A stretch of DNA of 64,000 bases from Polynucleobacter sp. 30F-ANTBAC (GTDB lineage: Bacteria; Pseudomonadota; Gammaproteobacteria; Burkholderiales; Burkholderiaceae), in NCBI RefSeq assembly GCF_018882385.1, contig NZ_JACVON010000001.1, positions 170,942 through 234,941 on the forward strand. Direction: 5' to 3'. A program made the translations under genes and the position numbers. Below, piece by piece: positions 40,084 to 53,800 of the stretch (its first letter is position 1; the number at the start of each line of letters is the position of its first letter). The notes under the pieces are model-generated. The model made no database searches. It was not told where the DNA came from and was given only the letters and a program-made list of their open reading frames with translations.

Positions 40084-40111
40084 TTGCGTTAAAAGGGCAT
40101 TTCCCTATAAT
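40084..40111 (+). promoter_or_regulatory. Putative promoter of the transporter-adhesin 2 operon
   Basis: TATAAT (40106-40111) is a perfect -10 box; TTGCGT (40084-40089) at 16 bp is a weak -35, which fits a promoter needing an activator. Transcription would start near 40118, giving a leader of about 38 nt. The overlapping ACGTGCACACGTGT just downstream is also symmetric. Confidence 0.55.
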
Positions 40112-40155
40112 CGCATACGTGCACACGTGTTAATGATTTAAATCAAAAAAAATAA

Positions 40156-41889
40156 ATGAGACTAAATTCCCTATTGCCCCTTGTAGTTATTGGCGTTTCA
40201 GCCATTTCTACAGTCGCGCATGCTGCTCCCGGGGACTTTGTTAATCCTGGAGCAGGCCCGCTCCTTCAAGAACTGCAGAAACAAGCGCCTAAACCATCGA
40301 CTTTACCTCCCCCTGTAGCACCTGCTGAAAAGGTTAAACCTAAGCCGGGCAAGCCTTCAGAGGTCAAGGTGACCATTCAGGGTTTCAAGGTTGATGGCAA
40401 TAAGAGCTTGGATTCAGCTCGCATCAATGACGTTCTAAAGCCTTGGATTGGTCAATCTCTACCGTTCGAAGAACTACAAAAAGCAGCCGATGCACTAGCA
40501 GGACTCTACGTGTCCAGCGGTCGCCTAGCCCAAGTAGCTGTGCCTCCGCAGCGTATCAGCGATGGCATTGTGATCCTCAAGGTATTGGAAGCCAAGCTCG
40601 GTGCGGTTAATGTTGAAATGCCCAATGGTCCATCTCGCTTTGGTGCAGACAAGGCCCGCCGCTTTGTCACCGACTCTAATCCAACCTCAGAACTGATCAT
40701 CACGACCAATGTTGAACGTTCGATCTACATCCTCAATGAGATGCCGGGCATTGCTGTCAACAGTCAGCTTGAGCCTGGTAAGAACGAGGGTGAAGTCGAT
40801 ATCAAGCTGTCATTGGCTGATACAGCACCGGTGCGTGGCCGTGCAGAATGGAACAACCACGGTAGCCGTGCGACGGGTACAGGTCAACGCGTTGTGAACT
40901 TTGTGTTTGATGGCTTGACAGGCAATGGTGATCAGCTTTCTGCTAGTCATATCAAATCAGATGGTTCTGATTATTCATTGGCGAGCTACTCACTACCAGT
41001 CAACTCTGACGGCCTTCGTGCCGGTCTCTCTGGTAGCTACCTCGATTATGAGAACGTCAATAAGTTCTCTCCTGCTATCAACCGTAATGCAGGCTTTGGA
41101 CGTGCTAAGACCATCGGTGCCAACCTCACATACCCAACCTTGCGTTCGCCAGCAGCCAACAGCAACGTGACAGCTAGCTTTGATCGTAAGATGTACCTGA
41201 ATAAAAAGGCTGTGGATGGAGAAATCTCCAGTGACTACCGTATTGAGAACATGGTGTTTGGTTATAACGCCAATCAATACGACCAGTGGCTGGGCGGTGG
41301 TGTTAACCAAGGCTCCATCACGTTGACCAAGGGTCATATCAGCTTTGGTTCAGAAACTATCACCAATGGTGTTTATGGTGTTAATACGCCAACCACGTTC
41401 ACCAAAATTAATGCGAGCCTCTCTAGGTCGCATCAGGTTGTTCAGGATAAAACCATCCTCAACGTCAGCGCTTCGGGCCAAATGGCCTCAGTGGATCTAG
41501 ACTCCTCAGAGAAGTTCTACCTTGGTGGCCCTAACGGTGTGAGAGGCTACCCAGGCTCTCAAGCTGGTGGCTCTCAAGGTGCCATGATCAATATCGAGCT
41601 TCAGCAAGCTCTAGAAGACAAAATGATTGCCTCGGTCTTTTTTGACGCAGGCTTTGTCCAGCAGGCTAGAGACAAGAGTAATTTTGAAGATTTAGGTGCT
41701 AACAACAGCTACAGTCTACGTAGCTTAGGGGTTGGCCTCAAGCGCCCTGATAGCCAGATCATCTGGAGTACCGCGATTGCGTGGAAACTTGGCCATAATC
41801 CTCTTGAAGACTACCGTGGCAACGGCGTCAACAATGACGGTCTATCCAAATCAGCCTATGTTTGGGCTAACGTTCAATTCGTCTTCTGA
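40156..41889 (+). CDS. TpsB/FhaC/ShlB-type outer-membrane transporter
   Basis: This is an Omp85-superfamily pore of two-partner secretion that exports TpsA exoproteins. It has 577 residues, usual for the family: signal peptide 1-23 (AHA|APG), a likely plug helix around 32-43 (GAGPLLQELQKQ), a proline-rich linker, POTRA1 about 71-148 (VTIQGFKVDGNKSLD), POTRA2 about 149-223, and a C-terminal 16-strand-type barrel. The lid-loop motif VRGY is at 462-465 and the protein ends in Phe, as expected for barrel assembly. It has no clear Shine-Dalgarno. The second giant exoprotein begins 2 bp after its stop, so the two are co-transcribed and probably translationally coupled. It is the only TpsB in the window, so it may serve adhesin 1 as well. 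Confidence 0.93.
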   Translation: MRLNSLLPLVVIGVSAISTVAHAAPGDFVNPGAGPLLQELQKQAPKPSTLPPPVAPAEKVKPKPGKPSEVKVTIQGFKVDGNKSLDSARINDVLKPWIGQSLPFEELQKAADALAGLYVSSGRLAQVAVPPQRISDGIVILKVLEAKLGAVNVEMPNGPSRFGADKARRFVTDSNPTSELIITTNVERSIYILNEMPGIAVNSQLEPGKNEGEVDIKLSLADTAPVRGRAEWNNHGSRATGTGQRVVNFVFDGLTGNGDQLSASHIKSDGSDYSLASYSLPVNSDGLRAGLSGSYLDYENVNKFSPAINRNAGFGRAKTIGANLTYPTLRSPAANSNVTASFDRKMYLNKKAVDGEISSDYRIENMVFGYNANQYDQWLGGGVNQGSITLTKGHISFGSETITNGVYGVNTPTTFTKINASLSRSHQVVQDKTILNVSASGQMASVDLDSSEKFYLGGPNGVRGYPGSQAGGSQGAMINIELQQALEDKMIASVFFDAGFVQQARDKSNFEDLGANNSYSLRSLGVGLKRPDSQIIWSTAIAWKLGHNPLEDYRGNGVNNDGLSKSAYVWANVQFVF

Positions 41890-41891
41890 TC

Positions 41892-44800
41892 ATGAAGTCG
41901 CCTTGGATCTCCCTCGTATTGATGTCCTTAGCCGGTGGGGCTTACGCCCAGTCATCGGCTGATGCATTGCCGACGGGGGGTCGCGTGGTGGCAGGTCAGG
42001 CCAATATCACTCAAACTACTAACACCATGAACGTTGTTCAAACGTCTCAACGTGCGGTGGTCAACTGGAACAGTTTCAACATCGGCTCTAACGCCCGTGT
42101 CGAGATCATTCAGCCGAATGCTCAGGCTGTGATCCACAACCGTGTGGTGTCTGCAAGCCCGACGCAAATCGACGGCATGCTCAAGTCCAACGGTCAGGTT
42201 GTGATCTCGAACGCTAAAGGCGTTACTTTTGGTACATCAGCTCAGATTGACGTAGGTGCCATCGTTGCGACAACGATGGACATCAATGACAAAGACTTCA
42301 TGGACGGCAAGAACACCTACAAGGGCGATGGCACTGGTGCGGTGGTCAACTACGGCAAGATTCAGACAAATGATGCTAAAGGCTATGTGGCTTTATTGGC
42401 TCCCGAAGTTCGTAACGAAGGCTACATCTTGGCTAGAGGCGGTGCCGCTAACACGGTCGCTATGGCCAGTGGTTCTCAGATCACCTTGGACTTCCGCGGT
42501 GACCAGCTGATGAACGTCAAGGTAGACGCTTCTGCCTTCAAGTCTCTAATTGAGAACAAGCGTTTGGTACAGGTAGAAGGTGGCTTGGTGGTGATCGCCG
42601 CTAACTCCGCCGCTCAGTTGATGGGTTCAGTGATTAAGAACAGCGGCCGCATCAGTACTAGCAGCATGGTCAGACATGGCGGTATCGTTGAGATCTTGGC
42701 GGATACGGTTCAAAACCTAGGTTCTATCGTGGCTAACGCCATGGGCAGTACAGGTAACGGCGGCCAGATCAGCCTCAAAGGCAATACCATTGCTCTAGCC
42801 GATAGCAGCAAGATCAAGGCTAACGCCAAAGAGCAGGGCAATGGCGGACAAATCATCGTTCTATCTAATAAGAAGACCCAGGTATCTGGCATCCTAGAAG
42901 CCATGGGCGGTAAGACCCGTGGTAACGGTGGCTTCATCGACACCAGCTCTAAAGAAGTACTCGAGATCAGCAGCCAGACTAAGGTTGATACATCTGCCAG
43001 AAACATCCTAGGCAAAGCCGGTACTTGGCTATTGGATCCTATGGATCTCTTAATAACCTCAAGCTTTGCTCAGGTAATCAGCGATGCGTTGCAAAATAAC
43101 AACGTGACGGTTCAGATACAGGGTAACGTTTGTTCAGGTGGTAGCTGCACCCAAAACGGTAGCGGTAACCTTACCATCGATCAGGGTGTAACCATCACGA
43201 AGACAGGTAGTGCCAGAACTGTTTTAACCTTCTTGGCGGATGGCACCTTCTTTAACTATGGCACGATTAACCAAGCAGCTGGTTCCATCCTTGATGTGGT
43301 AATCCACGCTCAAGATGTTAACTTGGCTCAAAACAGCAGCATCGAAGTGAACAAAGTAACTATCACTGCAGTTAACTCTGTGACAGGTTACGGTAGCATC
43401 GTTGGTGCAGGATCGAACCCATTGGTTAACATCCTAGCGAACGTCTTTAACTTCCATGGTGCGATTACGGTTAACTCTAGAAACCAGGTTACGGTTAACA
43501 ATGCCAATGGATCTACAAGTAACGCAACAGGAAGTAACACAGCTAGCAACACCACAGTCGGAACGATCCGTATCGCAGCGGATGAGTTAACCTTGGCTTC
43601 AACTGGTAAGTTAGAAGCCAATGGTGATATTAATGGCGGTTCGATTACATTAACTGCTAATGGCACAGGTCATATTATTATTGAAGGTGTTATTCAAACA
43701 AATGGTGGTAATGGTCGTGGTGGAGAGATTACTATTTCCCAAGCCGACGATATTCATATTAATAACGCTATTATTCAATCCAACGCAAATAATGGCGGCA
43801 GTATTCAAATAATCACCAACTCTGGTGATTTAATTCTCAAAAATGCATTAATCCAAACTAACGGTTCAAATGGCCGGGGTGGTTCTATTGGAATATCCGC
43901 CACTAATAATACGTTGATCTCAGATTCTAATATCGAGGCAAAAGGATTTAATCAGGGTGGCAGAATCTTAATCGGCAATGATGCAGATAATGGCACATTG
44001 CCGTTTTCTATTTCTGTGACCTTAGATAATACGAATATTGATGTTTCTGGAATCAATAATCTAAATAATCAAGATATCAATCAAATCAAGATTGATACAC
44101 AAAATGACTTACTCATTAATAACTCATCATTAAAAGCAAATGGTGAGCAAGGTGGTCAAATCTATTTGAACTCTCACTATCAAGACATTGTTTTTGATCA
44201 TTCAGTAATTCAAACAAATGGCAGCAATGGTCGCGGAGGCACGGTTGAGATTTCTTCTAACTCAGGCAGCCTCACTATTAATAGCACCATCCAAGCGACT
44301 GGTGCCACTGTTGGCGGAACAGTTCTATTAACCGCAGATCACATTCTTTTGGATAGCAACACTCTCATCGATGTCACCGGTAACACTGGTGGCGGATCTG
44401 TATTGGTGGGTGGTGATTGGCAGGGTGGCAACAACCAAGACATCAGAGTCGTCCAAAATCGAGATATCCATCAATCGACCACAGTCACCATGAAAGACGA
44501 AGTGATCATCGATGCCAGCGCCAAGATCAATGGTGATGGTGGTGTGGTCGTTTTGTGGAGTGACATCACAAACTCAGGGTCAATTACCGAAGTACATGGA
44601 ACGATTTATTCTAGAGGTGGTAACAACGGTGGCAATGGCGGCCAGATTGAGACATCTGCTAGCACCTTGAATATTGATGGGGTTGTTGTTGATACACAGG
44701 CTATCAATGGGCGATCTGGCTTATGGCTTTTGGATCCGTATAACTTTTTTATGGTCAATTCCATCGCAACTGTTGCGGCAAACTTAAATACAACAGATGT

Positions 44801-47800
44801 AGAAATTACAACGGCAAGCTCAACAATTATTTCTGGTTTTACAACTGAGTACTTTGGTTATGGTCACATCATCTTTACATTAGACCTAACATATACAGGC
44901 TCGAGAAACTCAGTGTTAACTCTCAACGCGGATGGCGATATTTACATTCAAGGAAATATTTCTGCTGCTGGGACTGGAAAGCTGGGCATTAATTTCAATG
45001 CCAGTGGGGACCAAGTTTATCTGAGCGGCAACATCACCACTAATGGTGGTGCAGTTACATTTAGTGCAAATGATGTTCATTTCCAGAAAACCAGTGGTGC
45101 TCAATCCATAACAACCAATGGCGGTAATCTAAGTTTCAATACTTCCAATATTTTGCTACTGAGACAGGGTGGTACGCTCACTCTTGACACGGGCGCTGGA
45201 TCACTTAATCTCGGATCTGGTTCTGTTTCGATTACAAACACACAATATGGCATTACAGAACCTACTCTGCTGATGGAATGGGGTGGCCGTAGTAATAATG
45301 GTGAAAGGTATTACTACAACAACATTGTTGCTGGACGTGAGTACTCGTTGCGTCTTTGGATTATGGACTCTTGGGACGCCGAACAAGGCGAGCTTATTTT
45401 TAGTACCAATAGCACTGCAAGACAAAATGAATATTTTATTTTTTGGACAAAGGCCAATGCGAATAGTGATCCAAAGCTATACGATACTGGTGCCTCTGCT
45501 GGCACGCTTTACACAGTTGGCCCTGTAGGTCATTATGGCCACCACTCCTCCTTTACTGATGTGTATGTCGACATTACATTTAAAACGACACAAAATGGTT
45601 ATATAAGAACGTGGAATAACCTCAATGAAGATGTTAGTAATGAATCTTTTGAGATTCAAAATCTAAGGGAAACTGGTTTCTCATCCAATTCAGGATTTAC
45701 AACAGGCGGTAGAAGTTTGTCGCTGGTATCAACTGGTGGACAAATCACTGGTTCAGGAAATATCTCTGATTTAGCAAGTCTCACCGTCAACACGAACAAT
45801 GCGTCTAGTTCACTTAGTGGAGCCATTTCTGGCTCCGGCACAACTCTTACCAAGGAAGGCACAGGGACATTAAGGCTAACTGGCAGCAACTCTTACACGG
45901 GTCTCACAACAGTGAGTTCTGGAGCTCTCAATCTTGCACCATCAGGAGTTGGTGAAATCAGATTGAGTGGTGGCATGGTTAACAATGCGAACGTTAGTTT
46001 TGATGGTTCTATGGGGGGAATCATTGGTGGCGGAACCTTCATTAACGGCGCTTCTGGTTCTGGAACATGGAATGTGAGTGGAACGACTAGTGGGAGAGGT
46101 CAATATAACAATCGTCTGGTTCTTGAGGGGAATACGACCATTTCTGGTCAAGTGACAGTCACAAACTACGGCAACTTCTGGCTTGAAAGCACTGGTATTA
46201 ATTCAACTTCACCGATTTTTCTAGATGGTGCAAATACTTATCTAAATATTTACAACTTAACCAATACATTGATGAAGATTGGTGCGCTGAGTGGTAACGG
46301 TAAGGTAGAGGCAGCGGGCGGCGGTGTGTTGAGTTTATCTTTGGGTAATGGCGATGGTTCTGCTACTTTTGGTGGTGTTATTGCAAATTCATCAGCGGTG
46401 ATGGCATTAACTAAAGCAGGTTCGGGCACTCAAACACTATCTGGTACAAATACCTACACTGGCAACACCACCATTTCAGCAGGAACATTATCGATTACTG
46501 GAACATTGGGTAGTGGCAACTATTCTGGGACCATATCAAATGCTGGTGTCCTCAACATCAACTCGAGTTCAAATCAAATACTGAACGGCATTATTTCTGG
46601 TGCAGGAAGCTTGACTAAATCGGGTTCAGGCACTTTATATCTCACTGGAAATAATACCTACAGCCTTGGGACAACAGTATCTGCTGGAACTATTGGCGTC
46701 TATCACAACAGTGCATTGGGATCTGGTTCTGTATCGATGACCGATAGTACAACTCTATTATTGGGTCGAGCAGTGACTGAAGTTGCAAACAGTATTTCTG
46801 TTACTGGTTCAGTAACGGCTGCGATTGATTCATCTGTTGAATATTTGCTGGTTGGTGGCGGCGGTGGCGGTGGAGGAATTATCGGCGGCGGCGGTGGCGG
46901 CGGCGGTTTAGTTATGAATACTGCTAATCTTGTTGGTGATCTTGCAGTCACTGTTGGTGCTGGTGGCGCGGGTGGCTACTACTGGAACTCTTCAAGTCAG
47001 CAAGGTCAGAACGGTGGAGATTCGCGCTTGGGAACGATAGTGGCTGCAGGCGGCGGCGGTGGAGGCGGTTATGGGAATAACCAGACAGGCTTCGCTGGAG
47101 GCTCAGGTGGTGGTGGAGCAAATACCCTCAATGGAGGGTCTAGTAGTTATGCAACCGATGGAATAAGTTATACCTACGGAAATCCAGGCGGCAATAGCCA
47201 GGCTAACCAGAGTGGTGGTGGTGGTGGTGCAGGTGGTGCTGGCGGAAACGCTATTGGCACTACTAGTGGCGCAGGTGGTGCTGGCGGTATTGGTATTTAC
47301 AGTAGTATTTCTGGCACTCTTACAGGGTACGCGGGCGGTGGTGGCGGCGGTGTGAGGATTAACTGGGGTACAGCAGGTGCAGGAGCCACTAGCTTCGGCG
47401 GAGGTAACGGAACTGCATCGCGAAGTTATGCTGGATATGGTGTTGCTAATACCGGTGGCGGTGGCGGTGCAACTGGCTTCACGGAAGGAACGCAAAATGC
47501 CGGTGAGCTTTGGGCTGGTTATGGTGGCTCTGGTATTGTCATCGTCCGCTACCTTGGTGGTGTTGCTTCTACTGCTTCTGGTGCTGGTGCAACAGGGGCT
47601 GCGGGTACTGCATTAGCTGCTGGTTACTATGTCCATACCTTTACGACTGTTGGTAGCGGAACGTTAAGTCTAAGTCCAATTCCAACAAAAACATTTAGTG
47701 GCGTGGTTAGTGGAACAGGAAACCTTAACGTCAATGCCACAGGTGGAACGGTGACACTTACTGGGACGAACACCTACAGTGGTAATACCAGCATTAGTGG

Positions 47801-50800
47801 TGGCACATTGGTCATTGGCGGCTCTGGCTCATTAAATTCTGGTAACTATGCTGGAACAATTAGTAACGCTGGAACTTTGATCTACGCATCATCAGCTAAT
47901 CAAACTTTTGCTGGGGTTATCAGTGGAGTGGGTTCATTAATTAAGAACACAAGTACATCTACTCTTACTTTATCTGGATCAAGCACTTATACGGGTGGCA
48001 CAACAGTTTCAGGAGGCTTAGTTAAAGCTGGTATTGCATCAACTGGTTCTGCTGGTTCTGTCACCAATGGTGCTTTTGGTACGGGCTTGGTGACTGTGCA
48101 ATCAGGATTCACTGCGGATCTAAATGGCTATGCTCAGGCGAACGCATTTAACTTAAGTGGTACTGGTTTAAGCAGTAATGGCGCATTGATCAACTCGACA
48201 TCAACAGCTTTGACATTACCTGGAGCAATCACTCTGGCTGCTGATACAACCATCGGCAGCACTGGTGATTTAACTATTTCAGGTCAAATAACTTCTGCCA
48301 CATTTGGTTTAGCTCTTAAGAATGGCGGGAACTATACATTTAGCAATACTTCAAACACTTTAAGTACCATCGCAGCAACAGGCATTGCATCATTAACACT
48401 GACTAATAATGCGACCCTAACAGTCGGAACAGTTAATAGCATTGCTGGCATTTCTTCTGCTGGAACAATTTCATTAACAGCCAATGTCATCGTGTTAAAC
48501 GGTAACTTGAGCATCATCACATCAACAACTGATGGTCTGAGCTTGCTTTCTAAAACACATATCACCAATTCAAGTGCAACGACGATTAATACTCAAGGTG
48601 GTGATTTAATTATTGCTTCAAATATTGATGATGCAACTGATACTGATACAACTACCAATGGCTATGTCAATCTACGTGAGGGTTTAACAGTCAACACCAG
48701 AGGTGGTGATATCACGATTGGCGGTGGTAATGGTAGTGGATCAAGTTACGCGTTAGGTAGCTCAGCTACTGGATGGACTGAAGGGGTCCGTATTGATAAG
48801 GTGCTCTCATTAGTCTCTGGTAATGGCAATATCAGTATTAAAGGTAAGTCTTATGCTGCAAGCGTTGCCTCTACGACAGGTGGTGCAGCATTTGGTATTT
48901 ACTATTTAATTAGTGCTGGTGTTATTAATTCGGGTACAGGTACTATTTATATTGAAGGTTATAGCCAAACTACCAACACATCGACTTATGGTTCTGGGCT
49001 TCTTTTTGCTTTAAACAATTCAAACACAACAACTATTACATCTGCTAACACAACTGCTGATGCGATTAAGTTACTAGGTATTGCAACAGGTACCGGTGGT
49101 GATACTTGGGGTATGGAAATTGAAACTAGTTCACCGGTCAATATTTATGCAGCAGGTGCGGGTGGTGGCATCACTCTTTCAACATCGCAGAAAGTGGCGA
49201 ATCACGATGTGGTGATTCGTTCTGAGCTGCAAATCCTTGCAACTAGTGGTGACATAAAACTCTTGGGTAGTCAGAATATTTCTGGCTCACAAGGCAGTTT
49301 AACGGCATCATTTTGGACTAGTGCAAATGTATACATTGGTGCTAAGGCGGGTACAAGCATTACATCAAGCTCAAGTGATGTGTACATGACATACCAAGAT
49401 CACTACCACAGTGGTCTCAGGCCCTACATCACAACTAGCGGTAAATTTATTTGGATGTCACCAAGTGATTCGTTTTCAGCCACTGTTGATACAGGTTGGT
49501 TTACGTTTAGCGGAATTTCTGGTCTATATGTTGGCAAAGCAACTAATGCCTACGATATCTCAATGACTGTGAGCGATATCACTGTTGCGGGGCCCGTTGA
49601 GATGACCTCTATGTCAGGTACTACTGCAAATGTCTATATTGGCAAGGCATTAACAGTTACAGGTGCCAATGCTTGGATTACTCTTAAAGCAGCAGAGTAT
49701 GTCTATAACGACGGCGCAATATCTATGACTGGTACTGGCGCTAATAGATTCACAGTCATGGCTGGTAGAGATTTTTATTCCAATGCATCCATCTCAGGTG
49801 CAACTGGCAAGCCTATGACTGTCGATATCTATGCGGATGTCGATAACACTGGTGGCGGTCAGATTGTCCTCAATTCATCTTCCAGAATTCTCAGCTATGG
49901 TGGCAACATTACTCTACGAGGTGGTACCGGTGACACTACAACAGGTTGTGCTGCTGCTAAAACTTGTATCGCGGGATATGCATCCAATTCAGGTGGTGAT
50001 TGGATTGGTTGGAATGGCTCATATTGGAATCCTGGTTACCAAGATAACGTCAGCGGTATCGTGATTGTAAGTAACGGCTCTATTGATGCTGGCGCTGGCT
50101 CTATTACTATGATGGGCCGAACATCTGATGCCTCTTCCTACGGCGTGCTTGTTTATAACGGCGGCACCACGATTAAAGCCGGTGGAGATATCACGATCAC
50201 TGGTATCACTGCAAGTGGTGGTAGTGGTTGGGGTGTTGATATCGAAAGCGGTACGCTTTGGTCAACTGCTGGCAACATTAGTATTACCGGTACAGGTAGT
50301 AACGGTATCTATTTCGCTTCGCAAACGATTGTTGCCGGTAATGCAACATCAAATCCTAGTTCAGGTGGCACGATCACAATCAATGCCACTGGCAATACAT
50401 CTGGCTACTATGGCTTACGTCAAAATGCTAGTTCAATCGAAGCTGTTGGAGCTGTCACAATTACAGCAACAGCTATTGCAAACCATGCTTACCGCTTAGA
50501 AGGTACTGGTGGCAGAGTTCAGTCAGCAGCAGATATTACGATTAGTGCGACCCAAGGTAGTTGGGGTCTCACCATGTATAACAATTCATTGATTCAGTCT
50601 ACTGCTGGCAATATTGCGATTACCTCTAATGGAACTGGGGGTGGTATGTACTTCGGTACAACTGGAGGTATTTATGCAAGCAGTAATACCTCAACTCCAA
50701 CAGCTGTTCCAACAGCCGGCGGCACTCTAACAATAAATGCAACTGGTGACGGTCAATATGGTATTCAAGGTGTTACTGGTTCCTTAGTTTCTTTTGGTGC

Positions 50801-53800
50801 GATGAACATTACTGTTCGTGGTGCAGGGGCTTATGAAGGTTTTTACATTGCTGGTTCCGGTTCATTTAGGGCTGTAGGAAATATCACCATTGACTCTGCT
50901 ACCAGCGGAGCGCATTGGGGATTTGCACTTTACGATAGTCGTGTTATTCAGTCGACAGAAGGTAATGTTTCTCTTACTGCTATAGGTAACTACGGCGTTC
51001 ATCTGAATGGCAGTATTGCTGCAAGTACTAGTGCAACAGACACATCTGCTTCAACAGTACCGGCAACTGGTGGATCAGTTACGATCAGCGCAACTGGAAG
51101 AACTCAGCAAGGTCTTGAGATGGTTGCTGGTTCTTTGATTGCTAACAATGCGATAACGATTACTGGTAGTGCTACGGGTGGGTACCATGGCGTCTATATT
51201 GCTGGTACGGGATCTTTGAAAGCGGTCGGTAATATCGTAATCACAGCAAGTACTGCTGGAGCGCAGTGGTCTTTCTATCAGACTGGAAGTCGATTTATTC
51301 AGTCGACTATAGGCAATATTTCTATTACATCAACTGCGGCTGCTGGCTACGGTGTGTATATGAGTGGTGGTGGCTTGGTGGCTGGTAACAATACAACTAC
51401 GCCAACTGCTGGCGGCACAATCACTATTAATTCCAGCTCTTCTTACAACGACATCACGGGTGCTGCTCTGAGGTTGGATGGCACAAGTACTAAGATTATT
51501 GCTTACGGTGACATCAGTATTTATGCTAATGGAGCAGCATTAGGTTTGAATGGTGTTAATCAACAAGGTCACGGCATCATTCTTTGGGGTGAATCTCAAG
51601 TAGTTCGCAGCTTCAACGGCGCTATCAGCATGACGGGCTATGCGAATCGCAGTGCTGGTGGTGTCGCTAACTGGGCGAATGCTTCTGGCGGTATCACTCT
51701 TTACAGTGACGGCGCTACTATTCAAGCTAAAGGTAACGTGACGCTCAATGGAGTTTCCTCTCAAGGTATTGGTCTTTATCTCACCGCTTATGATGGCAAT
51801 GGCGGTGGTATCACCTCTGATACTGGCAATATCGTGATGAATGGCTTAAGTAATAACGCCTCATATGGTGGTGTTCTTATTCGTCTGCCAGTGACTGCAA
51901 CTTTAGGATCTGTGACGATTTCTGCGGCAGGTCAAAATTATGGTTACTATCAAGATAATTGGAGTGGTTCTGTTTCTGCTAAAACTGATGTGAATATCAT
52001 TGGCTATGCTACTGCTGGCCATGGTGTTTACCTAGGTATAGGCTCTATTTCATCGAGTAACGGTAATGTGGTTTTTTCTGGCTATACATCTAGCGCAACA
52101 ACTACCGATTATGGTATTTACTCAAATGCAATCAATGCTTCCGCAAGTAATGGCTCTGTTACTTTCCAAGGTGCAAAACTTGATACGGTCACAACGCTTG
52201 CAAATGCGGTTAGCAACTTGTCAGGTGGCAGCCCGGCACCATTATTTGCTATTGCAGATTCCGCTACCCCAGCCTTTGCTGCAACAAAAGGTCTGAATTG
52301 GACTGGCGCGGTTACGGCAAATACATCAACTGGTTACGTTTTAATTAACGCAAAAGCTCCATCTATTACAGGCGCCATTACAGCCTATGGCATTGCTTTG
52401 CTTGCTAATAATCAAAGCTATACCCTCAACAACACAAGTAATTCAATCAAAGCATTTGCTGCTGATATTGGTACCGGAAGCTTGAATATTGCAACAAATT
52501 CAAATCTTGAAATTGGTAGTTATGGAAGTGTTGAAGGTTTTACTGGTAGTGGCTTGACAGTTACTAGCACGGCAACGTTGACACAAACCAAACCAATCAG
52601 TGTTTCTAACTTGACCTTGGCTGGTACAGGTGGCGTATTTGATCTTGATCAAGCTAACACAATCAGCACCAGCATTGCATTAAATAGTGGAACGTTAAAA
52701 GTAAGTAATGCGGCTGCGTTAGGTGCTTCTACAACTCCAATCACGTTAGGCGCCAATTCAATACTTCTATCAAATGTCAGCACTTTGACTTTGAGCAATC
52801 CTATTGTGATGAGTGGCGCTGCGACAATCAATGCGCCATCGGGTCACACGTTCACTCTGGGTGGAATTATTAGTAGCTCTGGTAATCTCACCATCAATAG
52901 CCCAACAACAAATACGGGCACAGTGATCTTTACTGGTGCTAATACTTACAGTGGAACCACTACGATTTCAGCGGGTACGCTGCAAATTGGTTCTGGTTCA
53001 ACCACAGGGGTGCTGGGCACTGGCGCAGTAACTAATAATGCCGCTTTGATCTTTAATCGTAGTAATGACTTCACAGTCTCAAACACAATCTCTGGTACAG
53101 GTAGCGTCACTAAAGAAGGAAGTGGCAAACTAACTTTAAGCACTGGGCAAAGTACTTATAGTGGGGGTACAACAGTCAATTCTGGTACTTTGATACTTAA
53201 TGACATCTATAACAATAGTAATGGCGTCATTCTGGGTGTTTTAAACGTTAATGCAAATGGTATTGTTCAATTAACAGGTTCTACTTCTGCATTTGGATGG
53301 AGCGGCAATCGCGTTTCAACCATTAACATCAATGGTGGTCTAGTTGAGGTGGTGGGTGCTGTTCAGCACATTTGGAATGCGACTCTTAACTTTAATGGTG
53401 GCGGCACCTTAAGATCTAATAGTGGTACAAGCTCTAATTCAACAACCTCTTATTGGGAATGGGGTGGTGTTACTGTTAATGTGACTAATCCTTCATCTGA
53501 GGCACAGATCGCAGGCAGAATCAACCTACGTTCAGATTTAGGTACGAGCACATTCACGATTGCTGATGGTGTTGCCACCAATGATTTATTAGTGAGTGCC
53601 GCTATTACTCAAGCCTCTGCGATGGGCTTTACTAAAGCTGGTGCTGGTACGATGATAGTATCAGGTGCTAACACTAATACTGGTGCAATTACTGTCAATG
53701 CCGGTACGCTTGCTGTGACAAATGATGCTGGTTTAGGTACCACGGCTGGTGGTGTAACAGTTGCAAGTGGCGCAATCTTAGATTTGCAAAATATCACTGT

